Shown: positions 7,655 through 16,594 of the stretch, piece by piece
Numbering within the stretch: the stretch's first letter is position 1
How the letters are laid out: each line of letters opens with the position of its first letter
Origin: Actinophytocola xanthii
Lineage (GTDB): Bacteria > Actinomycetota > Actinomycetes > Mycobacteriales > Pseudonocardiaceae
Length of the DNA: 64,000 nucleotides
NCBI RefSeq assembly: GCF_001921205.1
Contig: NZ_MSIE01000018.1
Span: forward strand, 60,649-124,648
Direction of reading: 5' to 3'
Notes under the pieces: generated by a model
Told to the model about the DNA's origin: nothing
Database searches by the model: none
The model's input: the letters and a program-made list of their open reading frames with translations, nothing else
Made by a program: the position numbers and the translations under genes

Positions 7655-9083
7655 CGCACCGCCGCTGGATCGCAAGCTCCTCGGCGTCGCCCTGATCGTC
7701 GCGCTCGGGGCGGTCACCGCGATCATCGACATGACGATCGTCGGGGTGGCCCTGCACACCCTGTCCGACAGCTTCGACGTCGGCCTGTCCACGATCCAGT
7801 GGGTCACCACCAGCTACATCCTCGCCGCGGCGATGGTGGTTCCACTGACCGGCTGGGCGACCGACTTCTTCGGCGCGCGCCGGCTGTGGCTGGCCTCGGT
7901 GGTGATCTTCTCGGCCGGTTCGCTGCTGGCCGGGCTCGCCTGGTCGGTGCCGAGCCTGATCGCGTTCCGGGTGCTACAGGGGATCGGTGCCGGGTTGATC
8001 GGCCCGGTCGGCACCTCGATCGTGGCCAGGACCGCCGGGCGAGAGCGCATGGGCCGGGCGATGAGCGTGGTCGGCGTCCCCCTGGTGCTCGGGCCCGTGC
8101 TCGGGCCGGTGATCGGCGGGATCCTGGTCGACGCGGCCTCCTGGCGCTGGATCTTCCTGGTCAACCTGCCGGTCGGGCTGGTCGCGTTCGCGCTGGCCTG
8201 GTTCGTCTTCGACCGGGATCCCGCGCCGGAGCGGGGCGGCGGCGTCGACACGGCGGGATTCCTGCTGCTCTGCCCGGGGGTGACCCTGCTGGTCTACGGA
8301 ATCGTGACCATCTCCTCGGTCGCCGACCTCGCCTCGGTTGACTTCCTGCTGCCCGGCGGTGCCGGCGCGGTGCTGCTGGCGGCGTTCGTCCGGCACGCGC
8401 TCGCCACGGAGAAGCCGTTGCTCGACCTGCGCCTGTTCGGGAACCGGACCTTCACCGCGGCCGCCGGGATCCAGTTCCTGATGAACGCGACGCTCTCCGG
8501 CTCGATGATGCTCTTCCCGCTCTATTACCAGATCGTGCGCGGCGAGTCCCCGCTGGTGGCCGGTCTGCTGCTGGTGCCGCAGGGCCTGGGCGTCGCGATG
8601 ACGATGCCGATCGCCGGCCGACTGGTGGACCGGGGGCGGCAGGCGCCGCTGGTGCTGTCCGGCATCCCGTTGCTGGTGGTCGGGTTCCTCTCGTTCACCC
8701 AGGCCGGGCCCGACGCGAGCTACCTGCGGCTCGGCCTGTCGCTCTGGATCATCGGTGTCGGTGCCGGGTGCACGATCATGCCCGCGATGACCGCGGCGTA
8801 CCGGGCGCTGTCGCCGATGAAGATCCCGCACGCCACCGCGACGTTCTCGATCGTGCAGGAGATCGGCGCGTCCAGCGCGGTCGCGTTGTTCGTCGTGGTG
8901 CTGGACACCAGGCTCCGCCTCGCGCCGGACCCCGCACCCGCGTTCGACCTGGTCTTCTGGCTGCCGTTGACGCTGACCGTCCTCGGTCTGCTGCCGGCAC
9001 TGCTGCTGGCCAGGCGCCGGCGCTCCCGGGACGCGGTTCCGGCCCAGGAGCCGGAACCGGTGCCCGCCGCCGGTCGGGGGTGA
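7647..9083 (+). CDS. Second DHA2-type MFS exporter
   Basis: 478 aa with the same 14-segment EmrB/QacA plan: IDMTIVGVALHTLSDSF, GWATDFFGARRLWL, FRVLQGIGAGLIGPVGTSI, GPVIGGILVDAASWRWIFLVN. The GTG at 7647 overlaps the preceding stop by 8 bp and has a GAGAAGG-like site, so it is preferred over the ATG at 7617. Two adjacent exporters of the same class suggest either distinct congeners as substrates or a duplicated resistance function; the sequences are clearly diverged, so the duplication is not recent. Confidence 0.85.
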   Translation: MSDAPPLDRKLLGVALIVALGAVTAIIDMTIVGVALHTLSDSFDVGLSTIQWVTTSYILAAAMVVPLTGWATDFFGARRLWLASVVIFSAGSLLAGLAWSVPSLIAFRVLQGIGAGLIGPVGTSIVARTAGRERMGRAMSVVGVPLVLGPVLGPVIGGILVDAASWRWIFLVNLPVGLVAFALAWFVFDRDPAPERGGGVDTAGFLLLCPGVTLLVYGIVTISSVADLASVDFLLPGGAGAVLLAAFVRHALATEKPLLDLRLFGNRTFTAAAGIQFLMNATLSGSMMLFPLYYQIVRGESPLVAGLLLVPQGLGVAMTMPIAGRLVDRGRQAPLVLSGIPLLVVGFLSFTQAGPDASYLRLGLSLWIIGVGAGCTIMPAMTAAYRALSPMKIPHATATFSIVQEIGASSAVALFVVVLDTRLRLAPDPAPAFDLVFWLPLTLTVLGLLPALLLARRRRSRDAVPAQEPEPVPAAGRG

Positions 9084-9087
9084 ACCG

Positions 9088-9642
9088 ATGCGGTGGACCG
9101 TGCACGGGGAGCGCCGGCTGTACACCAGTCCCTGGGTGGACCTCGCGCTGTCGGACGTGGAGCGCCCGGACGGGGTGCGCTGGGAGCACCACCTGGTGCG
9201 GTTGCCGGCCTCGGTCGGGATCGCGGTCGTGGACAGCGCCGATCGAGTCCTGATGGTGTGGCGCCACAGGTTCACTACAGACACCTGGAACTGGGAGCTT
9301 CCCGGTGGTTGGGTCGATCCCGGCGAGTCCCCGCTGGACGCGGCCGCCCGGGAGGCGGAGGAGGAGACCGGGTGGCGGCCCCGCGAGCTGCGCGAGCTCG
9401 CGTACCTGCAGCCGGTCGCCGGCATCACCGACGCCGAGCAGTGGATCTACCTGGCCGAGCGCGCCAGCTACGTCGGCCCGCCGGCGGACGCCTACGAGTC
9501 CGACGCGGTGGGCTGGGTCCCGCTCGCGGAGGTGCCGGAGCTGATCCGCCGCCGGCAGATCGTCGGTGGCGTGTCGGTCGCCGGGTTGTTGCAACTGATC
9601 GTGGACCGCGCGCGGGTGCAGCCCCGCCAGTCAGCGGCCTGA
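9088..9642 (+). CDS. NUDIX hydrolase
   Basis: 184 aa. A full Nudix box at about residues 74-96 (GWVDPGES...AAREAEEETGW) has the REXXEEXG metal-binding glutamates. The surroundings resemble ADP-ribose / nucleotide-sugar pyrophosphatases (ELPGGW before, PVAGITDAEQWIYLAE after). The reaction would be cleavage of a nucleoside diphosphate linked to another moiety. It starts 4 bp after the second MFS gene and precedes the sugar N-methyltransferase, so a role in nucleotide-sugar turnover is conceivable but unproven. Confidence 0.85.
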   Translation: MRWTVHGERRLYTSPWVDLALSDVERPDGVRWEHHLVRLPASVGIAVVDSADRVLMVWRHRFTTDTWNWELPGGWVDPGESPLDAAAREAEEETGWRPRELRELAYLQPVAGITDAEQWIYLAERASYVGPPADAYESDAVGWVPLAEVPELIRRRQIVGGVSVAGLLQLIVDRARVQPRQSAA

Positions 9643-9660
9643 GGAGACGAGGACGAGGCG

Positions 9661-10395
9661 ATGCACGACCCGAGGCCCGCGTTCGACGACCGCTACGCGA
9701 CCATCTACGACCTGATCTACCAGGGCCGCGGCAAGGACTACGCCGCCGAGGCGGCGGAACTGACCAGGCTGATAACCAGCCGGCGGCCGGACGCGTCGTC
9801 GCTGGTCGACGTCGCCTGCGGCACGGGCCTGCACCTGCGGGCGTTCGCCGACCTGTTCGAGCACGTGCAGGGCGTCGAGCTGTCCGAGGACATGCTCACG
9901 ATCGCCAAGGGCCGGCTGCCGTTCGTCCCGCTGCACGTCGGGGACATGCGGGAGTTCGACCTCGGCCGCACCTTCGACGCGGTCACCTGCCTGTTCGCCG
10001 CCGTCGGCCACATGCGCACGCTGGAGGAGTTGGGCAAGGCCGCCTCGCGGCTGGTGGCGCACCTGGTGCCCGGCGGTGTGGTGATCGTGGAGCCCTGGTG
10101 GTTCCCGGACAACTTCCTGCCGAACTACGTCGGCGGCGACATCGTCGAGCGCGACGGCTACACGATCGCGCGGGTCTCCCACACCACGGCGAAGGGCCTG
10201 GTGACGACCATGACCGTGCACTACGTCGTGGCAACCCCGGAGCAGGGCCCGCACCACTTCACCAACACGGTCGTCAACACGCTGTTCACCCGCGAGGAGT
10301 ACGAGAACGCCCTGCGCGCGGCCGGGTGCGCGAGCGTCGAGTACATCGTCGACGGGCCCTCCGGGAGAGGGCGTTTCGTGGGCGTCCGGGGCTGA
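9661..10395 (+). CDS. Aminosugar N-methyltransferase, DesVI/TylM1 type
   Basis: 244 aa. The start (YDLIYQGRGKDYAAEAAELT), SAM motif (LVDVACGTGLHLRAF), GVELSEDMLTIAK, VIVEPWWFPDNF and the end (GPSGRGRFVGV) follow the TylM1/DesVI family, which puts one or two methyl groups on the 3-amino group of dTDP-3-amino-deoxyhexoses. Here the partner enzymes suggest the acceptor may be a 3-aminopentose (see findings). It ends 8 bp from the stop of the convergent aminotransferase gene. Confidence 0.88.
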   Translation: MHDPRPAFDDRYATIYDLIYQGRGKDYAAEAAELTRLITSRRPDASSLVDVACGTGLHLRAFADLFEHVQGVELSEDMLTIAKGRLPFVPLHVGDMREFDLGRTFDAVTCLFAAVGHMRTLEELGKAASRLVAHLVPGGVVIVEPWWFPDNFLPNYVGGDIVERDGYTIARVSHTTAKGLVTTMTVHYVVATPEQGPHHFTNTVVNTLFTREEYENALRAAGCASVEYIVDGPSGRGRFVGVRG

Positions 10396-10403
10396 CCCGC
10401 CGC

Positions 10404-11522
10404 TCAGGCGGCGGCGGCCCTGCCGATCGCGCCCATCGCCCGACGGACCTCGGTGATCACGGTGCTCACCTGGTCCTCGGTCAGGTGCGGACCCATCGGC
10501 AGGCTCAGCACCTCGTCCGCGGCCTGTTCGGCCAGGGGGAGCGAGCCCTTCGGCCAGCCGGCGTCGGCGAAGGCCGGTGCACGGTGCGCGGCGACCGGGT
10601 AGTGGATCAGCGTGCCGACGCCGGCGGAGTCGAGCAGGTCCTTGAGCCGGTCGCGTCGCGACGTGCGGACCACGAACAGGTGCCACACCGGGTCGGCCCA
10701 GTCGGGCACCTCGGGCAGCACCAGGCCGTCTACATCGGACAGTTCGGTCAGGTAGCGCTGGGCGATTGCCCGCCGCCGGTCGTTCCAGGCGTCCAGGTGG
10801 GGCAGCTTCACCCGAAGCATCGCGGCCTGCAGCTCGTCCAGGCGCGAGTTCGTGCCCTTCACCTCGTGCTGGTACTTCACCCGCGAGCCGTAGTTGCGCA
10901 GCAGCCGGACCTGCTCGGCGAGTTCGGCGGAGTCCGTCACGAGCGCGCCGCCGTCGCCGAGCGCACCGAGGTTCTTCCCGGGGTAGAAGGAGAACGCGGC
11001 AGCGTGGCGGGAGCCGATGCGGGCGCCCCGGTAGTGCGCACCGTGGGCCTGGGCCGCGTCCTCGAGCACGGGGACGTTCCCGGCCGCAGCGGCGATCGCG
11101 TCCAGGTCGGCCGGCTGCCCGTACAGGTGCACCGGTACGACGGCCTTGGTGCGCGGGGTGATCGCGGCCGCCAGCCGGGCCGGGTCCAGGTTGAGCGTGC
11201 CGGGGTCGGGTTCCACCGGGACCGGTGTGGCACCGGTCGCGGCCACGCCCAGCCAGGTCGCGATGAACGTGTGGGAGGGCACGACCACCTCGTCGCCCGG
11301 CCCGACCCCCATGGCCAGCAGGGAGAGCTCGATCGCGTCCAGGCCCGAGCCCAGCGCCACGCAGTGGTCGGCACCGCAGTAGGCGGCGAACTCCTCCTCG
11401 AACGCGGTCACCTCGGGGCCGAGCAGGTACCACCCGGAGGCGAGCACCCGCTGTGCCGCGGCGTTGAGGCCTGCCGCCAGCTCGTGGTAGGCCGCACCGA
11501 GGTCGAGGAACGGGATGCTCAT
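10404..11522 (-). CDS. PLP-dependent sugar 3-aminotransferase (DegT/DnrJ/EryC1)
   Basis: 372 aa of the sugar aminotransferase family (TylB/DesV/FdtB-like). The PLP lysine is in [16 protein letters not shown], the aspartate in [13 protein letters not shown], and the family opening is [12 protein letters not shown]. It would transaminate the 3-keto sugar delivered by the adjacent 3,4-ketoisomerase, using Glu or Gln as donor. Its ATG overlaps the isomerase stop by 4 bp (ATGA), so the two are coupled. The pair isomerase plus 3-aminotransferase is the usual route to 3-amino-3-deoxy sugars. Confidence 0.88.
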   Translation of the reverse strand: MSIPFLDLGAAYHELAAGLNAAAQRVLASGWYLLGPEVTAFEEEFAAYCGADHCVALGSGLDAIELSLLAMGVGPGDEVVVPSHTFIATWLGVAATGATPVPVEPDPGTLNLDPARLAAAITPRTKAVVPVHLYGQPADLDAIAAAAGNVPVLEDAAQAHGAHYRGARIGSRHAAAFSFYPGKNLGALGDGGALVTDSAELAEQVRLLRNYGSRVKYQHEVKGTNSRLDELQAAMLRVKLPHLDAWNDRRRAIAQRYLTELSDVDGLVLPEVPDWADPVWHLFVVRTSRRDRLKDLLDSAGVGTLIHYPVAAHRAPAFADAGWPKGSLPLAEQAADEVLSLPMGPHLTEDQVSTVITEVRRAMGAIGRAAAA

Positions 11523-11968
11523 GCGATCGCCTTCGCGTCCTTGAGGTACTCGTCGTAGTCCCGGTAGTACTCCGACTCGTCGTACGGTTCGGACACCAGC
11601 CACAGACCGACGGTGCCCGGCGCGAAGTTCACCATGTCCCGCCAGACCATCGGTCCGACGTAGAGCCCTCGGCTCGGGTTGTCCAGCCGGAACCGGCCGG
11701 TGGCGAAGCCGTCGTCCACGACGACGTCGAAGCTGCCGTGCACGGCGACGATCAGCTGGCGCAGCCTGCGGTGCCCGTGCGCCCCGCGCTCGGCGTTCTC
11801 CGGCACGTGGTGGATGTAGTAGGCACGCCTGATCTCGAAGTCGATCTCCTTGCCGGGCTCGACCACGGTCAGCTTGCCCCGCGGATCGGTGTGCTCGGTG
11901 AGGTCGACCATGCGGCACGGGGAGATCCGGCCGACAGCGGGTCCGGTCGTGGGAAGCACATCGGTCAC
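11519..11968 (-). CDS. NDP-4-keto-sugar 3,4-ketoisomerase (FdtA/QdtA/Tyl1a family)
   Basis: 149-aa cupin of the WxcM/FdtA family. Conserved blocks are [49 protein letters not shown] and the late [14 protein letters not shown]. The two histidines of GAHGH are the catalytic pair. It moves a keto group from C4 to C3 of an NDP sugar. No Shine-Dalgarno is present. A -10-like CATATT at 11977-11982, placed 8 bp after SARP-type repeats, puts the predicted transcript start at about the GTG at 11968, so the mRNA is probably leaderless and this start is chosen. Confidence 0.85.
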   Translation of the reverse strand: MTDVLPTTGPAVGRISPCRMVDLTEHTDPRGKLTVVEPGKEIDFEIRRAYYIHHVPENAERGAHGHRRLRQLIVAVHGSFDVVVDDGFATGRFRLDNPSRGLYVGPMVWRDMVNFAPGTVGLWLVSEPYDESEYYRDYDEYLKDAKAIA

Positions 11969-11990
11969 AGGTGAGGAATATGCCGCATTC

Positions 11991-12022
11991 GACTCGGGGG
12001 CATCTCGAGGGGTTCTCGAAGG
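11991..12022 (-). promoter_or_regulatory. SARP box, ketoisomerase/glycosyltransferase divergent promoter
   Basis: Minus-strand heptamers TCGAGAA (12019), TCGAGAT (12008) and CCGAGTC (11997) start 11 bp apart, and 8 bp further is CATATT (11982-11977). The plus strand reads TCGGGGG (11994), TCGAGGG (12005), TCGAAGG (12016). For the glycosyltransferase a separate -10-like TAGCAT at 12049-12054 lies 7 bp from its ATG. Confidence 0.7.
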
Positions 12023-12061
12023 GACAAGGCATTCCGCTGGTCCCTGGCTAGCATCGAAATC

Positions 12062-13234
12062 ATGCGAGTACTGTTCTCCAGCCTCTCGGCCTACGGACAT
12101 TTCTTCCAACTGCTCCCGCTGGCCGTCGCGGCCCGCGAGCGGGGCGACGAGGTCCTCTTCGCCACCGGCGAGGTCAGGCACTCGCTGTTGAGCCAGCTCG
12201 GTCTCACCCCGGTGGTGGCCGGTCGCTCGACCGACGAGGTCGTCGGCGAGGCCGTCGCCGCGGTGCGGGCCAAGCACCCGGACTTCGACGAGCTGCCCCA
12301 GGAACAGACCCTGGAGCTGATCTCCACGAAGTTCAGCCGGTTGATGCCGCAGGCGTTCGTCGACGCCCTGCTCCCCGTGTTCGACGCCAACCGGCCGGAT
12401 CTCGTCGTGCACGGCGGTTACTGCCCGGGTCCGGGTCTCGCGGCCGCGGTGGCCGGGATACCGGCCCTGTGCCACGGCACCGGCCGCGCGAGGGCCGACA
12501 ACGACGAGATAATGGCGCGGTCGGTGGTGGTGCTGCGCGACTATGCCGCCGAGCTCGGGGTCGAGCTGCCCGAGGCCTACCCGACCTTCCTGGGGAACAC
12601 CTACCTCGACATCTGCCCACCGTCCATGCAGAACACGCACTTCCTCGCGACGGCGGACCGGGTGGAGCTGCGCCCCGTCCCGTTCAACCCGCCGGCCGAG
12701 CTGCCCGGCTGGGTGCTCACCCGCGAGCGTGACCGGCCGCTGGTCTACCTGACCATGGGCACCGAGTCGGACTCGGTCGAGATGCTCCGCCACGCGATCG
12801 GCGGACTGTCGCGGTTGGATGCGGACGTCCTGGTGGCCACGGGCAAGCTCGCCGTGGAGGTTCTTGGCGAGGTGCCGGACAACGTCGTCGTCGAGTCCTG
12901 GGTGCCGCAGGCCGACCTGCTGCCGTACACTGACCTCGTCGTGCACCACGGCGGCAACGGCACGACGTTCAGCGCGATGTCCGCCGGCCGGCCGCAGCTG
13001 TTCCTGCAAAACCGCCCCGGCCCGGACCAGCTGCTCAACGCAGAGATGGTCTGCGCCGCCGGCGCCGCGGACCGCCTCCTGTTCGAGGAGGTCACCGCCG
13101 AGGCCGTGGCCACCCGTGCCCGCGCCCTGCTCGCCGAGGAGTCCCGCCGCGAGGCGGCCACGGCGATCGCCACCGAGATCGCCGGCATGCCCTCCCCCGA
13201 GGCCACCGCCGCGCTCCTGAAGTCCTTCACCTGA
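12062..13234 (+). CDS. GT1-family glycosyltransferase
   Basis: 390 aa, GT-B fold of the MGT/macrolide and aromatic-polyketide type. N-terminal RVLFSSLSAYGHFFQLLPLA with the catalytic-type His (AYGH), and the donor-binding C-terminal signature SWVPQADLLPYTDLVVHHGGNGTTFSAMSAGRPQLFLQ followed by GPDQLLNA. It probably attaches the amino sugar to the polyketide aglycone. No auxiliary P450-like partner is adjacent. The ATG has no ribosome site and sits 7 bp after a TAGCAT -10 candidate, so a leaderless message is likely. Only one glycosyltransferase is present in the window, so a single sugar, or iterative use, is expected. Confidence 0.88.
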   Translation: MRVLFSSLSAYGHFFQLLPLAVAARERGDEVLFATGEVRHSLLSQLGLTPVVAGRSTDEVVGEAVAAVRAKHPDFDELPQEQTLELISTKFSRLMPQAFVDALLPVFDANRPDLVVHGGYCPGPGLAAAVAGIPALCHGTGRARADNDEIMARSVVVLRDYAAELGVELPEAYPTFLGNTYLDICPPSMQNTHFLATADRVELRPVPFNPPAELPGWVLTRERDRPLVYLTMGTESDSVEMLRHAIGGLSRLDADVLVATGKLAVEVLGEVPDNVVVESWVPQADLLPYTDLVVHHGGNGTTFSAMSAGRPQLFLQNRPGPDQLLNAEMVCAAGAADRLLFEEVTAEAVATRARALLAEESRREAATAIATEIAGMPSPEATAALLKSFT

Positions 13235-13393
13235 ACCCCGGGGCCTCGGGTGAGGAATCCTCGGTAGGACCGAATCCCACCCCGGTCGTGATCTCTGGCC
13301 CACGACGCGGGGACGGCGCGCGGAGAACCTTGGTCTGTCGACCCTCGAGCCGCGGCCCGGTCCGGGCGTCAAGTCTGCCTTAGGAGCCAGAGA

Positions 13394-14740
13394 ATGCGAT
13401 TTGTTTCCGGCAAAAAGGACCTGAAGGTTGCGGTCATCGGGCTCGGCTATGTCGGCTCGTGCATCGCGGCCACGCTGGCCGACCGTGGCCTGGACGTCGT
13501 CGGCGTGGACACCAACCCGAAGCTGGTCGAAGAGCTGGGGAGGCGGTACTGCCGGTTCGCCGAGCACGGGCTGGCCGAGCTGCTGTTCGCCGGGCTGGAC
13601 TCCGGCCGGCTTCGGGTGACGACCGACACCGCCGAGGTGACCGCGGCCGACATCGTGCTGATCACGGTCGGCACGCCGGTGCGCGAGGACGGCTCGCTCG
13701 CCGACGAGCAGCTGCAGGGCGCCTGCCTGGAGCTGAGCACGCGCATCCGCCCTGGGCAGCTGCTCGTGCTCAAGTCGACGGTCCCGCCCGGCACGACCCG
13801 CGGCATGGTGCTGCCCCTGCTGCAGCGCAGCGGCCTGGTCGGTGGCCGCGACTTCGGCCTCGCGTTCACCCCCGAGCGCCTCGCCGAGGGCACGGCGCTG
13901 CACGAGCTGAACACCTTCCCGATCGTGGCCGGCGGACTGGACGCCGATTCTGCGGCGGACGCGGCGGAGTTCTGGCGCTCCGCGCTCGGCGTCGAGGTCA
14001 TCCCGCTCGACTCGCTCGAGGCGGCGGAGATCGTCAAGCTCGCCGACAACTGGTGGATCGACCTGAACATCGCGCTCGGCAACGAGCTGGCGAAGTTCTC
14101 CGCGCTGTTCGGGGTGGACGTGCTGGACGTGATCTCCGCGGCCAACTCGATCCCCAAGGGCAAGGGGATGGTCAACATCCTGCTGCCCAGCGTGGGCGTC
14201 GGTGGCTCCTGCCTGACCAAGGACCCTTGGATGGCCTGGTACTCGGCCCGGGAACGCGGCCTGGAGATCCTCACCGCCCCGGCCGGCCGGCAGGTCAACG
14301 CGGGGATGCCGGAGTACACCGCCCAGCTCGCCATCGACGAGCTGACCAAGCAGGGCAAGGACCCGGCCACCGCGAAGATCGCCGTTCTGGGCCTCGCGTT
14401 CAAGAACAACACCGGCGACCTGCGGGCGACGCCGACCAAGGACGCGGTGACCGCGTTGGTCAAGGCCTGCGGCGAGGTGCGCATCCACGACCCGCTGGTG
14501 GACGTCGCCGAGGCCGAGGAGCTGTTCGGCCAGCCGCTGACCGGCTCGGTCGAGGAGGCTGTCCGCGACGCCGACTGCATCGCTGTGCTCGCCCTGCACC
14601 GGGACTTCGCCGACATCGACTTCGCGGCGCTGCCCGTCGCCGAGGAGTGCCTGGTGCTCGACGGCCGCGCCTACTACTCGCGGGACAAGATCGCCGAGCT
14701 GCGCGCGCTCGGCTACACCTACCGGGGGATCGGGCGATGA
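13394..14740 (+). CDS. Nucleotide-sugar 6-dehydrogenase (UDP-glucose dehydrogenase family)
   Basis: 448 aa with the three-domain UDPGDH plan: Rossmann VIGLGYVGSCIAATLADRG (about 14-32), FTPERLAEGTALHEL, central helical domain, catalytic cysteine in VGVGGSCLTKDP (about residue 277), and C-terminal AFKNNTGDLRATPTKDAV. It would make NDP-glucuronate (or another uronate) with two NAD+. The following gene is a decarboxylase/epimerase-type SDR, giving a classic route to NDP-pentoses. Upstream (13235-13393) there is a single TCGAG-type heptamer pair of poor quality. Confidence 0.85.
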   Translation: MRFVSGKKDLKVAVIGLGYVGSCIAATLADRGLDVVGVDTNPKLVEELGRRYCRFAEHGLAELLFAGLDSGRLRVTTDTAEVTAADIVLITVGTPVREDGSLADEQLQGACLELSTRIRPGQLLVLKSTVPPGTTRGMVLPLLQRSGLVGGRDFGLAFTPERLAEGTALHELNTFPIVAGGLDADSAADAAEFWRSALGVEVIPLDSLEAAEIVKLADNWWIDLNIALGNELAKFSALFGVDVLDVISAANSIPKGKGMVNILLPSVGVGGSCLTKDPWMAWYSARERGLEILTAPAGRQVNAGMPEYTAQLAIDELTKQGKDPATAKIAVLGLAFKNNTGDLRATPTKDAVTALVKACGEVRIHDPLVDVAEAEELFGQPLTGSVEEAVRDADCIAVLALHRDFADIDFAALPVAEECLVLDGRAYYSRDKIAELRALGYTYRGIGR

Positions 14741-14789
14741 GCGGGATCTTGGCGACCAACAGGGCCAACTGCGGAGAGGCGGACCTGCG

Positions 14790-15776
14790 ATGAGCCGGGT
14801 CGTGGTGACCGGGGGCTGCGGGTTCATCGGCAGTCACCTGGTGGAGCAGCTTGTCGCGCGGGGTGACGAGGTCACGATCTTCGACGGGACCCCGCCGCCC
14901 GCCTGGCAGGAGACCGCGCGCCAGCACGCCCGGTTCGTCCAGGGCGACATCCTCGACCGGACCGCGCTGGCCGGGGCGATCACCTCCGGGGTGGACGTGG
15001 TCTACCACCTGGCGGCCGTGGTGGGCGTGGACAACTACCTCGCCCGACCGCTCGACGTCATCGACGTCAACTTCACCGGTACCCGCAACGTGCTGGACCT
15101 CGCCGCCGACGCCGGAGCCAAGGTGGTGGTGGCCAGCACGAGCGAGGTGTTCGGCAAGAACCCGGCGGTGCCCTGGCGCGAGGACGGCGACCGCGTGCTC
15201 GGCGCCACCGCCGCCGACCGCTGGACCTACAGCTCGAGCAAGGCGCTCGCCGAGCACCTGACGTTCGCCTTCGTCCGCCAGCGCGGCCTCGAGGCGACGA
15301 TCGTGCGCTACTTCAACGCCTACGGCCCCCGGCAGCGGCCCGGCTTCGTCGTGAGCCGGTCGGTCCACCGGGCGCTGAACGGCAAGCCGGTCGTCGTCTA
15401 CGACGACGGCCTGCAGACCAGGTGCTTCACCTACATCGACGACGCCATCGCGGGCACCCTGCTCGCGGCGGACAGCCCGAAGTCGGTCGGTGAGGCCTTC
15501 AACATCGGGAGCATGACCGAGACCACGATCGGCGACGCGGCCGAGCTGGTCGTCAAGCTGGTCGGCCCGGAGACCGAACTCCACCACGTGGACACCGGTG
15601 TCCGGCTTGGCAAGTCCTATGAGGACCTGGCGCGCCGGGTTCCGGACAACACCAAGGCCCGGACCGTTCTCGGGTGGACCTGCGAGACCTCGCTCGAGGA
15701 CGGTCTCTCGAGGACCATCGAGTGGTCACGGCAGAACCCCTGGTGGCTCGCGCTTCCCGACAGCGGCGCCGAGTAG
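14790..15776 (+). CDS. Extended SDR, probable NDP-glucuronate decarboxylase/epimerase
   Basis: 328 aa. NAD motif TGGCGFIGSHLVEQL near the N-terminus, catalytic Tyr/Lys in WTYSSSKALAEHL, ASTSEVFGKNP and VRYFNAYGPRQRPG as in UDP-xylose synthases and 4-epimerases. Following a UDPGDH it probably decarboxylates the uronate to a 4-keto-pentose or pentose. A pure 4-epimerase is the main alternative. A 13-bp tandem duplication (15765-15777 and 15778-15790) spans its stop codon. Confidence 0.75.
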   Translation: MSRVVVTGGCGFIGSHLVEQLVARGDEVTIFDGTPPPAWQETARQHARFVQGDILDRTALAGAITSGVDVVYHLAAVVGVDNYLARPLDVIDVNFTGTRNVLDLAADAGAKVVVASTSEVFGKNPAVPWREDGDRVLGATAADRWTYSSSKALAEHLTFAFVRQRGLEATIVRYFNAYGPRQRPGFVVSRSVHRALNGKPVVVYDDGLQTRCFTYIDDAIAGTLLAADSPKSVGEAFNIGSMTETTIGDAAELVVKLVGPETELHHVDTGVRLGKSYEDLARRVPDNTKARTVLGWTCETSLEDGLSRTIEWSRQNPWWLALPDSGAE

Positions 15777-15831
15777 GGGCGCCGAGTAGGAGGTCACGGC
15801 CGGGCCGTCCGCGGCGACCCGGCCGCCCACC

Positions 15832-16377
15832 TCACCGTCCCCAGCGGGTGCGGCCCCACGGTTTCACCAACGACAGCACCACGCAGATCGTGTAGATCGA
15901 GGTCGAGACGATGCCGGCGGAGATCATCGACATCTCGTCCAGCGGGACGAGCTGGTCGGCGGCGGAGCCCTCCACGGCGTCGCGCCGCGACTTGAGCTCG
16001 GGCACGAGCGAGAAGGTGGTGAGCAGGACGACCACCGTGGTCAGCACGAACTTCGTGAGCACCCACTTGTGCCTGACCAGGCCCCACTTGGTGCCGAGTG
16101 CGAGCAGCAGACCGGTGAGGAACGCGGCCCACGCGATCGGGATCAACACGACGTCGGCGATCACGCCCAGGCCGCGCAACATGGCGTGTTGCAGCTCGGG
16201 GTCGTCGGTCAGTAGCGCGGTGGCCCCGAGCGCGAGGTCCCCGAACGTGACCCCGAGCCAACCCACGGCGGTGATCACATGGAGGACCAGCACGGTCTTG
16301 CGGACGGGCGGCGGCATCAGCCCGGCGCGCCGGGCCGACGGCCTGGTCCGGCCGGCGGTCTCGCTTTCAGTGGTCAC
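15832..16377 (-). CDS. DUF2269-like integral membrane protein
   Basis: 181 aa, four or more membrane helices. Blocks VLVLHVITAVGWLGVTFGDLAL, LALGTKWGLVRHKWVLTKF and the end VKPWGRTRWGR are typical of this predicted integral-membrane family. A clear paralogue lies at 43311-43877 in the ABC exporter operon. Function is unknown. It is convergent with the sugar decarboxylase gene and divergent from the crotonyl-CoA carboxylase/reductase gene. Confidence 0.65.
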   Translation of the reverse strand: MTTESETAGRTRPSARRAGLMPPPVRKTVLVLHVITAVGWLGVTFGDLALGATALLTDDPELQHAMLRGLGVIADVVLIPIAWAAFLTGLLLALGTKWGLVRHKWVLTKFVLTTVVVLLTTFSLVPELKSRRDAVEGSAADQLVPLDEMSMISAGIVSTSIYTICVVLSLVKPWGRTRWGR

Positions 16378-16594
16378 CGGAGCTCTCCCTGGCGCAGGAA
16401 CCGCTTACCTCCTCATTAAACCGCACCGGCGGTCCCGCCCGGTCGTGGTCGCGGCGACGCCGCAGCTCGCGGGTCCGCGTCTCGAGCGCTTCACCAACGG
16501 GCCACGATCCGACAGCAGCATTGTCGTCTGGAAAAGCAGGAACTCACCTCGGCCCACCGCGTCGGCCGTTTCTGATGACGAATAGGGGATGGAC

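Noticed and set aside
9093..11558. 821-codon open frame across NUDIX, methyltransferase and aminotransferase genes
   Set aside because: Overlaps three well-recognised genes in another frame; no motif, low-complexity Arg/Gly/Ala composition.
13334..13351. SARP box before the UDPGDH gene
   Set aside because: Only one true TCGAG heptamer with a poor partner (TCTGTCG) and no -10 at the right distance.
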